Origin: an uncultured Oscillospiraceae bacterium
GTDB taxonomy: Bacteria > Bacillota > Clostridia > Oscillospirales > Oscillospiraceae
Direction: 5' to 3'
Length of the DNA stretch: 35,544 nucleotides
NCBI GenBank assembly: GCA_947632695.1
Contig: CANRQC010000004.1
Location: 1 to 35,544 of the forward strand
The notes beneath the pieces were generated by a model. The model worked only from the letters and a program-made list of their open reading frames with translations. It was not told where the DNA came from and did no database searches. The position numbers and the translations under genes are program-made. Within the stretch, counting starts at the first letter, position 1. Every line of letters begins with the position of its first letter. Positions 27,842 to 35,544 of the stretch are shown here, one piece after another.

Positions 27842-30013
27842 ATGCGAAAAAGCATTGATTTTAACGGAAACTGGTCCTTTGCCAAGCCTGGGGAGGCGCC
27901 TGTTTCCGTCACTCTGCCCCACACCTGGAATGCCGTGGATGGTCAGGATGGGGGCAATGACTACTGGCGCGGCGCCGCGGTGTATACCAAATCCTTCCCC
28001 AAGCCTCTGCTGAAGGATGGAGAGCGGGTCTATATTGAATTCAGCGGCGCGGCTATGACCGCGGATGTGACGCTCAACGGTGTCCCTCTTGCCCATCATG
28101 AGGGCGGCTACTCCACCTTCCGGGCGGAGATGACCGATGCGTTGCGACAGGAAAATCTGCTGGAAGTGACGGTAGACAATGGAGAAAATCGCCGGGTATA
28201 CCCCCAGAAGGCGGACTTTACCTTCTATGGCGGGTTGTACCGGGATGTGAAGCTGATCGTTGTCCCGGAACGGCACTTTGAACTGGAAAAGGACGGCACG
28301 CCGGGCATCAAGGCCACGTCCGTCGTAGACCTGGCGCGTCGCTCCGCCACCGTCATGGTGGAGACCTGGCAAAATGGCGGCGATGTGGAGATCACGGTAG
28401 ATGGAAAGCACAGGACCGTTCCCTCTGTGGACGGCTACGCCAGCGCGGAGTTTGTGCTGGAGAACGTCCGGCTTTGGGACGGGGTGCAGGACCCGTACCT
28501 GTATACTGCCACCGCGAAGCTGGAAAGCGGCGATGAGACCAGTACCCGGTTCGGCTGTCGGGAAATCCGCTTTGACCGGGAGAAGGGCTTTTTCCTCAAC
28601 GGTCGGCCCTACCCCCTCCGCGGGGTGTCCCGCCATCAGGATCGGCAGGGTATGGGCAACGCGCTCACCATGGCCGAGCACCGGGAAGACCTGGAAATCA
28701 TCCGGGAGATCGGCGCCAATACCGTGCGGCTGGCCCACTACCAGCACGCCCAGGAGTTTTACGATCTGTGCGACGAATACGGAATCATCGTCTGGGCGGA
28801 GATCCCTTATATCACGGAGCATATGCCGAACGGCCGGGAGAACACCCTCAGTCAGATGCGAGAGCTGGTGGTGCAGAATTATAATCATCCCTCCATTGTG
28901 TGCTGGGGACTTTCCAATGAGATCACGGCCTCTGGCGAGGCGACAGAGGACTTGATGGAGAACCACCGGCTGCTCAACGATCTCTGCCATCGGCTGGATG
29001 CCACCCGGCCCACCACCATGGCCCATGTGTTCATGCTGGAGACCGACAGCCCGCTTATTGATATTCCCGATATCGGAAGCTACAATCTGTACTTTGGCTG
29101 GTATCTGGGAGAATTGGAGCAGAACGACCGATTCTTCGATGAATTCCATGCTAAATTCCCCGGACGGGTCATCGGCTTCTCTGAGTACGGCGCCGACGCT
29201 AATCCCCAATTCCATTCCTCCACGCCCGAGCGGGGAGACTACAGCGAGGAGTACCAGTGCCTCTACCATGAGCACCTGCTGAAGGTGATCCGGGAGCGGC
29301 CCTATCTTTGGGCTACCTATGTGTGGAATCTGTTCGACTTCGCCGCCGACGGCCGGGATGAGGGTGGAAAAAAGGGCATCAACCAGAAGGGCCTGGTGAC
29401 CTTTGACCGAAAGCTGCGAAAGGACACGTTTTACCTGTACAAGGCGGCATGGAGCCAAGAGCCGTTCGTACATATCTGCGGGCGGCGATACGCTGACCGG
29501 GCGGAAGGGGTTACCCAGGTCAAGGTTTATTCCAACCAGCCCTCCGTGGCGCTCTTTGTGGACGGGAATGAGATCGGCTCCATTGCGGGGCAAACCGTTT
29601 TCACCTTTACCGTCCCCATTACCGGCGAGCATCAAATTGAGGCCGTCGCCGGAGAGTGCCGGGATCAGATCATCCTGCGCCGCACGGCGGAGCCCAACAG
29701 GGCGTATCTTTTCCGGAAAGCGGAGGTCGTCAACTGGTTCGATAAAGCGGACTATGACCCCGACTGCTATTCTGTCAAGGATACCATGGGTGAGCTGATG
29801 CAGAATCCCCGCTCCGCCGCGATCTTGGGAAAGATGATGGAGCGCATGACCGCCAGCCGGGGCGATGTAGCCAAAAGCGCCTCCGGGAATGCCAACCTTC
29901 AGCGTATGATGGCGGGGCTGCCCCTGGAGAGCCTGATCAAGCAGGCCGGCGGCGCGGTACCGGCGGAGATGGTAAGATCCCTCAACGCCGCCTTGCAGCA
30001 GATCAGGAAGTGA
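27842..30013 (+). CDS. GH2 family glycoside hydrolase (beta-galactosidase/beta-glucuronidase-like)
   Basis: 723 aa; PHTWNAVDGQDGGNDYWRGAAVYTK, LNGRPYPLRGVSRHQDRQGMGNA, CWGLSNEIT (acid/base Glu), GFSEYGAD (nucleophile Glu). Confidence 0.93.
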   Translation: MRKSIDFNGNWSFAKPGEAPVSVTLPHTWNAVDGQDGGNDYWRGAAVYTKSFPKPLLKDGERVYIEFSGAAMTADVTLNGVPLAHHEGGYSTFRAEMTDALRQENLLEVTVDNGENRRVYPQKADFTFYGGLYRDVKLIVVPERHFELEKDGTPGIKATSVVDLARRSATVMVETWQNGGDVEITVDGKHRTVPSVDGYASAEFVLENVRLWDGVQDPYLYTATAKLESGDETSTRFGCREIRFDREKGFFLNGRPYPLRGVSRHQDRQGMGNALTMAEHREDLEIIREIGANTVRLAHYQHAQEFYDLCDEYGIIVWAEIPYITEHMPNGRENTLSQMRELVVQNYNHPSIVCWGLSNEITASGEATEDLMENHRLLNDLCHRLDATRPTTMAHVFMLETDSPLIDIPDIGSYNLYFGWYLGELEQNDRFFDEFHAKFPGRVIGFSEYGADANPQFHSSTPERGDYSEEYQCLYHEHLLKVIRERPYLWATYVWNLFDFAADGRDEGGKKGINQKGLVTFDRKLRKDTFYLYKAAWSQEPFVHICGRRYADRAEGVTQVKVYSNQPSVALFVDGNEIGSIAGQTVFTFTVPITGEHQIEAVAGECRDQIILRRTAEPNRAYLFRKAEVVNWFDKADYDPDCYSVKDTMGELMQNPRSAAILGKMMERMTASRGDVAKSASGNANLQRMMAGLPLESLIKQAGGAVPAEMVRSLNAALQQIRK

Positions 30014-30022
30014 GATAAAGCG

Positions 30023-31411
30023 ATGGTTTATAGTGTCAACATGAAGCTCTCCGCTCTTCTGGAAGACCCTGCCGGAGCCGCGCTGTTTGACCGGTTTCTT
30101 CCCGGTATGAGGAAAATGGTAGCGGCCAACCCCCAGGCCGGTTCCTTATCCTTGGAGCAGCTGGTGCGATATGCCAGGGTCCCGCAGGGAGAGCAGCTCC
30201 TGGAATCTCTGGGCAGGGAGTTGGACAAGCTCAACACCCCGGAAAACCGGATCAGTCCGGCAGAGCGGGCACTGATCCAGCGCTTTCAGGAACTGGACCG
30301 TCAGGATCAGAGCAAACCCAAGGCAAAAACGGCGTCCCATACGCAAGACGCGTTTTACCCCGGTCAGCCCTGGCTGGATACCAAGGGCGAACCGATCCAA
30401 GCCCATGGCGGCGCGGTATATTTCGAGGACGGCGTCTACTATTGGTATGGGGAAAACAAGGAGCATACCGACGGAAAGAACGGCGTCTGGACCTGGGGGA
30501 TCAAGGTCTACGCTTCCACAGATCTATATAATTGGGAGGACCGGGGATTCCTCATCCCCCCAGTGCTGGACGATCCCAATGCCGCACTGTTCCCGGCAAA
30601 GCGGGTGGACCGGCCCCACATTCTCAAGTGTCCCGCCACCGGGAAGTATGTCTGCTGGATCAAGCTCTCCGGGCCGGAGGCGGCTTTCACCGTGTGGCAG
30701 GCGGACCGGCTTTTAGGTCCCTACCGGATGGTGGAGAACCTCTATAATCCCGGCGGCCACAAGGCAGGGGATTTTGACCTGGTCTCCGATGAGAAAACCG
30801 GGAAGGGGTATCTCTACTTCGACGCGGACCACCGTTCCATGCTCTGCATGGAGCTGACGGAGGATTATCTCCATGCCGGCAGGGAGGTTGCGAAAAGCTA
30901 TCCGAATTTGCACCCGCCCTTTACCCGGGAGGCCCCGGCGCTCTTTGAGCGGGGCGGAAGAAAATATATGCTCACCAGCGGCATGACCGGCTATGTGCCG
31001 AACCAAAGCGCCGCCGCCGTTTCGGATGCCTGGGATACGCCCTTTGAACACATCGGGAATCCACACCTGGAGGACGAGACCAACGCCTCCTTCAACAGTC
31101 AGATCTGTAAGGTATTCCGGGTGGAGGGCAGCGGCCTGCTGATCGCCATGGCGGATCGCTGGCTTCCCGGCTATCCGGTGGATGCCCGGATCGCGGATCT
31201 GTTTACCCGGGTCATTGCCGAAAAGGACGCTCCGGACCGGTATCATGCCACACCGGCGGAACGGCAGGAAATGCTGGAAGCGAATGTGCTGGAAACGGCC
31301 GACACCTCCGTAGCCGGCTATGTGTGGCTACCAGTGACTATCCACGCTGATATGCCGGAAATCCGCTGGTCGGCGTGCTGGAGGCTCCAGGAGCTTTCCA
31401 GCGAGGAATGA
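30023..31411 (+). CDS. GH43-like five-bladed beta-propeller glycosidase with N-terminal helical module
   Basis: 462 aa; QAHGGAVYFEDGVYYWYGENKEHTDG...GIKVYASTDLYNWEDRGFLI, RPHILKCPATGKYVCWI, FDLVSDEKTGKGYLYFDADH; candidate acid region FTREAPALFERGGRKYMLTSG. Confidence 0.8.
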   Translation: MVYSVNMKLSALLEDPAGAALFDRFLPGMRKMVAANPQAGSLSLEQLVRYARVPQGEQLLESLGRELDKLNTPENRISPAERALIQRFQELDRQDQSKPKAKTASHTQDAFYPGQPWLDTKGEPIQAHGGAVYFEDGVYYWYGENKEHTDGKNGVWTWGIKVYASTDLYNWEDRGFLIPPVLDDPNAALFPAKRVDRPHILKCPATGKYVCWIKLSGPEAAFTVWQADRLLGPYRMVENLYNPGGHKAGDFDLVSDEKTGKGYLYFDADHRSMLCMELTEDYLHAGREVAKSYPNLHPPFTREAPALFERGGRKYMLTSGMTGYVPNQSAAAVSDAWDTPFEHIGNPHLEDETNASFNSQICKVFRVEGSGLLIAMADRWLPGYPVDARIADLFTRVIAEKDAPDRYHATPAERQEMLEANVLETADTSVAGYVWLPVTIHADMPEIRWSACWRLQELSSEE

Positions 31412-31507
31412 GCAGGGAGGCGGTAAAGGCAAGTCCGCCCAGACCGCTTACCGATATATTTTTGATGGATCGCAGCCGCGGGCCATTCTAGAAAGGAGCA
31501 GATGCAA

Positions 31508-34500
31508 ATGGATAAGAAGAAAAACGGGATGCTGAAACCGATCCGTACCGCCAAAGCGGTGGTGATCTACGTTGTATGCCTGGTGCTGATTGCCGCCATG
31601 CTGGTGGGCAATTATTTCGCCGATGCATACCGGGAGCTCATTACCGTCTATTTGAGCGGTTCCGGAACGGTTTCCAGCAAGGAATCGGAGGCACTGTGCC
31701 AGGAAATCGAGCAGGAGGGCATGGTGCTGCTGAAAAATGAGGGCGGTTTGCCCCTCGCCTCCGGGGCGAAGGTGTCTGTCTTCGGCCAGGACAGCGTCGA
31801 CTTTGTCTATGGCGGTGCCGGTTCCGGCGCGGTGGATACTTCCAAGGCCGCGAATCTGAAGCAGGCACTGGAAGCCGCCGGCTTTTCCGTAAATCCCACC
31901 TTGTGGGACTTTTACGCCACCGGTCCGGGCAAGGGCTACCGGAAGACGACCCCCGACGAGACTGGTGCGGGCGTCTTTGCCGTGAACGAAGTGCCGGTAT
32001 CGGTGTACACCGATGACGTCAAGAGCAGCTTCTCTTCCTTTGGCGACGCGGCGGTAGTCTGTATTGGCCGCAGCGGCGGCGAAAGCGCGGACATCCCCAC
32101 CACACCGCTGGAGACCGGCTCGCTGTATTTGGAGCTGGACCCGGAAGAGCTGGCGATGCTCTCCATGGCCTGCGGCAGCTTTGACAATGTGGTCCTGCTG
32201 CTCAACAGCAACAACCCAGTGGAGCTGGGCTTCCTGGATGATCCTGCATATGCCAACGTCAAGGCCGTCCTCTGGTGCGGTGGCGTGGGCCAGACGGGCA
32301 TCTACGCGATCGGCGAGGCGCTTGCCGGTACGGTGAATCCCTCCGGCAAGCTGGTGGACACCTATGCCTATGACTCGCTCAGCGCCCCGTCGGCGGCGAA
32401 TCTGGGCGATTACACCATTACCAACAGCACTGTCGGAAATGGGAACAAATATCTGGTCTATGCCGAGGGCATCTATGTGGGCTACCGGTACTATGAGACC
32501 AGGTATGAGGACACGGTCATGGGCCAAGGCAACGCCGGGGACTATGACTACGCCGCCACGGTCCAATTCCCCTTCGGTTACGGCCTGTCCTATACCACGT
32601 TCAGTTGGTCCGATTTCCAGGTGGAGGAAAAGGAGGACGCTTTTGAGGTGTCCGTCACCGTCACCAACACCGGAAGCCAGGCGGGCAAGGATGTGGTAGA
32701 GATCTACCTCCAGTCTCCCTATACCGACTATGACCGGGAAAACGGGATCGAGAAGGCCGCTGTGACCCTGGCAGGCTTTGCCAAAACGGAGGTGCTGGAG
32801 CCAGGCGACAGCGAAGACGTTACTATCACCGTGCCCAAGGAGCTGATGAAGTCCTATGACGCCAAGGGCGCGGGGACCTACATCCTGGATGCCGGCGACT
32901 ACTATCTCACTGCCGGGCACGATGCGCATGACGCGGTGAATAATATTCTATCCGCCAAGGGCTATACGGTCTCCCAAGGGATGACTGCCGAGGGCAATCC
33001 GGCCATGACCTGGAAAACCACGGTCAGCAGTCAGGACAACGCCGTTTATTCGGTCTCCCTTGCCACCGGTACGGCCATCGTCAACCAGTTTGACGATGTG
33101 GACATCCGTTACTATGACGGAAACTTTACTTATCTATCCAGAAGCGATTGGACCGGCACTTGGCCCACGACTTACCAAAACGGCTCCTGGGAGGCGCCTG
33201 AAACGCTGCTGAAGGACCTGCTATGGAAGCGGGACGTGTCGGTGATCGGTTCCGGTGGGGAGTCCATGCCCGCGTTTGAGCAGGACAGCGACAAAACAGT
33301 CTCCGACCTGGCCGGAACCGACTACAGTGATGAAGACTGGCAGGAGCTGGTGGAGCGCCTGACTCCGGACCAGGCAATGCGGCTTGTCCGTTTGGGCGGC
33401 TATGCTACCATTCAGATGGATGCCATCGGCCTTCCCGCCACCCAGGACAAGGACGGCCCCTCTGGTATTTCCGGGACTCTGGTGGGTGGCCAAAGCGCCA
33501 CGGCCTATCCTGTCGAAGTAGTGATGGCCAGCACTTGGAATACCGAGCTGATCCAGCGGCTGGGCGAGAGCGTGGGCGACGACTCCGTGGCCACCGGCGT
33601 GGCTGGCTGGTATGCCCCCGGTGTGAACATTCATCGTTCTCCCTACAGCGGGCGGAATTTCGAGTATTTTTCCGAGGACGGCTTCCTTTCTGGTAAGATC
33701 AGCGCCGCCGAGGTGCGCGGCACCCGGAGCAAGGGCGTGCTTACCTATATGAAGCACTTTGCCCTGAATGACCAGGAGAGCAACCGCTACGGCGCCGCTT
33801 TCTTTGCCAATGAGCAGGCGATCCGAGAGATCTTCCTGAAGGGCTTTGAGTACACCGTTACCGAGGGCGACTCCAACGGCGCGATGGCAGCCATGAACCG
33901 GCTGGGCGCCACCTGGTCCGGCTCCCACAAGGGTCTGATGACCAATGTGCTGCGGGAGGAATGGGGCTTTGAGGGCTGCGTCATCACAGACCAGGCCTCC
34001 GTTCCCGCCATGTTCTATCAGGATATGGTTTCCGGTCTGGCCGCCGGCACAGACTTGTGGCTCAACACCAACAAAAACTATTGGCAGCTCAATGCCTATG
34101 CGGAAATTGACGGCACCGTCACCGACTGGACCGGCAATGCCGCCGTGATGGCCAATGTCCAGCGGGCCGCGAAAAATATTATTTACGCGGTGTCCACCAC
34201 CAACGCCATGGAAAAGGCTGGGCACGCATCCATGCCTGCATGGCAGGTCGCTCTGATCATTCTGAATATTCTTGTATTTGGCGGCGCCGCGATCCTCTTG
34301 GTCTGGACGACGCTGCGCCTGGTGATAACTCTGAAATCGAAACCGAAAACTGCAAAACAGGAAGAAGGAGATGGCATTGTGAAAAAGAAAATCGTAGCAA
34401 TCCTGACGGTTGCCGCCCTGGTGATCGGCCTGGCCGCCGGTGTCTTGGTCATGTTCCTGGTGAAGGGCGGCTCCTCCAGTGCCGGTGGGGCCAACGTCAT

Positions 34501-35544
34501 CGGCGTCTATGTCTACGGCGAGGCTGCCGGAAACAGCATGGGTGACAACGACTTTGTGGAATATGAGTTGACGCTGTATGAGGACGGCACCTATAAGTTG
34601 ACGACCTCTACCGCCAGCTGCGGCTACAGTATGCTCCTGTCCAATACCGTTGTCAACGCCTACGGCACCTACACCAAGGGCACCTCCGCCGACGGCTATA
34701 CGCCCTGCCAGCTCAGCGAGGCGACCCGGATCGTCTATAATGGCTATTCCGATGTGGGCGGTTACAATATGTCCTACGATACTGACACGATCGCTTCCTG
34801 GCCTGTCGAGCTGCCTGGCGGAGTCATGACCGAGCAGGCGGATTTCTGGGTGCAGTTCGGCGCTGCCCGTACTGTCAGCCTGGACGATACCGCGGCCAGC
34901 CGGATGATGCTCACTACCGGCGCGGCGGCTCCCAATCCCATCGGCGGCAAGGGTGACCAGAGCGACGAGCCCACTGACACCACCACCCAGCCTGCCCAGG
35001 ACGAGACCCAGCCTGCCCAAACAGCCCCGACCGACGGTGTCACCGTGACCAGTGACGATGGCGCCACTACGCTGACCTTTAACTCCGACGGGACCTATGT
35101 ATTCAAATTTGAGTCCTACGGCGTAGAAGACGCCGGCACGTACACCTTTGAAGGCGGCGTGCTCACGCTGACCAATTCCAATGGCGCGGAGGCCACCGCC
35201 GAGGGCGATCCGTTGAAGCTCCACTATGTCACCGCGGTCAGCGACCAGCTCACCGGGGACTTCACCATCGATCCCAAGGATCTTCCCGCCGGTGGTGAGG
35301 CGTCCGCTCCGACCGAGGGCGTCACCGTGACCAGTGACGACGGCGCCACTACTATGACCTTCAATTCCGACGGAACCTATGTATTCAAATTTGAGTCCTA
35401 CAGCGTAGAGGATGCCGGTACTTACACCTTTGAAGGCGGCGTGCTCACGCTGACCAACTCCAAGGGTGCGGAGGCCACCGCCGAGGGCGATCCGTTGAAG
35501 CTCCACTATGTCACCGCGGTCAGCGACCAGCTCACCGGGGACTT
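31508..35544 (+). CDS. Membrane-anchored GH3 family glycoside hydrolase, in frame with a downstream TM/repeat region; 3'-truncated at window edge
   Basis: Continuous frame from ATG 31508 to the window end, hence absent from the ORF track. N-terminal TM (AVVIYVVCLVLIAAMLVG); FGYGLSYTTFSW; GVNIHRSPYSGRNFEYFSEDG; GFEGCVITDQAS; TM (WQVALIILNILVFGGAAILLVW) near 34240; second TM (IVAILTVAALVIGLAAGVLVMFLV) then repeats. Confidence 0.85.
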   Translation, partial: MDKKKNGMLKPIRTAKAVVIYVVCLVLIAAMLVGNYFADAYRELITVYLSGSGTVSSKESEALCQEIEQEGMVLLKNEGGLPLASGAKVSVFGQDSVDFVYGGAGSGAVDTSKAANLKQALEAAGFSVNPTLWDFYATGPGKGYRKTTPDETGAGVFAVNEVPVSVYTDDVKSSFSSFGDAAVVCIGRSGGESADIPTTPLETGSLYLELDPEELAMLSMACGSFDNVVLLLNSNNPVELGFLDDPAYANVKAVLWCGGVGQTGIYAIGEALAGTVNPSGKLVDTYAYDSLSAPSAANLGDYTITNSTVGNGNKYLVYAEGIYVGYRYYETRYEDTVMGQGNAGDYDYAATVQFPFGYGLSYTTFSWSDFQVEEKEDAFEVSVTVTNTGSQAGKDVVEIYLQSPYTDYDRENGIEKAAVTLAGFAKTEVLEPGDSEDVTITVPKELMKSYDAKGAGTYILDAGDYYLTAGHDAHDAVNNILSAKGYTVSQGMTAEGNPAMTWKTTVSSQDNAVYSVSLATGTAIVNQFDDVDIRYYDGNFTYLSRSDWTGTWPTTYQNGSWEAPETLLKDLLWKRDVSVIGSGGESMPAFEQDSDKTVSDLAGTDYSDEDWQELVERLTPDQAMRLVRLGGYATIQMDAIGLPATQDKDGPSGISGTLVGGQSATAYPVEVVMASTWNTELIQRLGESVGDDSVATGVAGWYAPGVNIHRSPYSGRNFEYFSEDGFLSGKISAAEVRGTRSKGVLTYMKHFALNDQESNRYGAAFFANEQAIREIFLKGFEYTVTEGDSNGAMAAMNRLGATWSGSHKGLMTNVLREEWGFEGCVITDQASVPAMFYQDMVSGLAAGTDLWLNTNKNYWQLNAYAEIDGTVTDWTGNAAVMANVQRAAKNIIYAVSTTNAMEKAGHASMPAWQVALIILNILVFGGAAILLVWTTLRLVITLKSKPKTAKQEEGDGIVKKKIVAILTVAALVIGLAAGVLVMFLVKGGSSSAGGANVIGVYVYGEAAGNSMGDNDFVEYELTLYEDGTYKLTTSTASCGYSMLLSNTVVNAYGTYTKGTSADGYTPCQLSEATRIVYNGYSDVGGYNMSYDTDTIASWPVELPGGVMTEQADFWVQFGAARTVSLDDTAASRMMLTTGAAAPNPIGGKGDQSDEPTDTTTQPAQDETQPAQTAPTDGVTVTSDDGATTLTFNSDGTYVFKFESYGVEDAGTYTFEGGVLTLTNSNGAEATAEGDPLKLHYVTAVSDQLTGDFTIDPKDLPAGGEASAPTEGVTVTSDDGATTMTFNSDGTYVFKFESYSVEDAGTYTFEGGVLTLTNSKGAEATAEGDPLKLHYVTAVSDQLTGD
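34364..34381 (+). promoter_or_regulatory. Internal ribosome-binding site and GTG start, possible independent start for the repeat protein
   Basis: GAAGGAG (34364-34370), 8-nt spacer, GTG (34379-34381), opening MKKKIVAILTVAALVIGLAAGVLVMFLVKGG (signal/TM-like). A TGA (34380-34382) overlaps the GTG in another frame. Confidence 0.5.
35039..35544 (+). repeat. Tandem 282-bp (94-aa) coding repeat, at least two copies, second cut by window end
   Basis: GTCACCGTGACCAGTGACGA at 35039 and 35321; both copies encode VTVTSDDGATT(L/M)TFNSDGTYVFKFESY(G/S)VEDAGTYTFEGGVLTLTNS(N/K)GAEATAEGDPLKLHYVTAVSDQLTGD. Confidence 0.95.

Noticed and set aside
27689-29635. 648-aa minus-strand ORF opposite GH3/GH2
   Set aside because: Shadow ORF from high-GC codon bias; the plus strand encodes clear GH3 and GH2 catalytic motifs.
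31412-31507. Possible hairpin (GCGGTAAAGGC...ACCGCTTACCG) between GH43 and the membrane GH3
   Set aside because: Only short imperfect pairing and no T-tract; not enough for a terminator call.
33221-35506. 761-aa minus-strand ORF with repeated GGLR/GQREHAAFKG segments, and the similar 31448-32929 ORF
   Set aside because: Antisense of the GH3/repeat gene; its internal repeats simply mirror the 282-bp coding repeat on the plus strand.
35039-35544. Repeat considered as CRISPR or mobile element
   Set aside because: The 282-bp period is a multiple of 3, stays in frame and encodes a structured domain; no spacers, terminal inverted repeats or transposase.

Overview
The window is a carbohydrate/carboxylate-catabolism region. 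Tight ribosome-binding sites, family content and GC-rich codon usage suggest a Gram-positive anaerobe of the Clostridia/Oscillospiraceae type (inference). Gene order, left to right: (i) partial FGGY (xylulokinase-like) kinase and an L-fucose/L-arabinose isomerase-family protein; (ii) an AraC-family regulator divergent from a GHL6-like putative glycosidase; (iii) two NAD(P)-dependent hydroxyacid dehydrogenases on the minus strand, divergent from (iv) a compact plus-strand operon of alpha/beta hydrolase, DUF1116 (AllG/YlbE/YahG-like), FdrA/AllF-like protein, 61-aa protein, acetate-kinase-like protein, DUF6282-like metallohydrolase and GPH-family symporter; (v) a membrane-anchored beta-propeller-like protein and an extended SDR; (vi) three more GPH-type symporters, one divergent from a TetR regulator; (vii) a Gram-positive polysaccharide-utilisation-like cluster of GPH transporter, GH3, GH2, GH43-like and a membrane GH3 whose frame runs off the window through 94-aa tandem repeats. 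That last ORF has no stop in the window and is missing from the supplied ORF track. The best candidate for an undescribed system is (iv): FdrA/DUF1116 oxamate-carbamoyltransferase-like components paired with an acetate-kinase homologue whose carboxylate-pocket motifs have changed, instead of the usual carbamate kinase, and with the DUF1116 N-terminal segment apparently split off as a separate 61-aa gene. This suggests a phosphorolytic, ATP-yielding acyl-phosphate pathway of unknown substrate. I saw no tRNA, rRNA, CRISPR or transposase.
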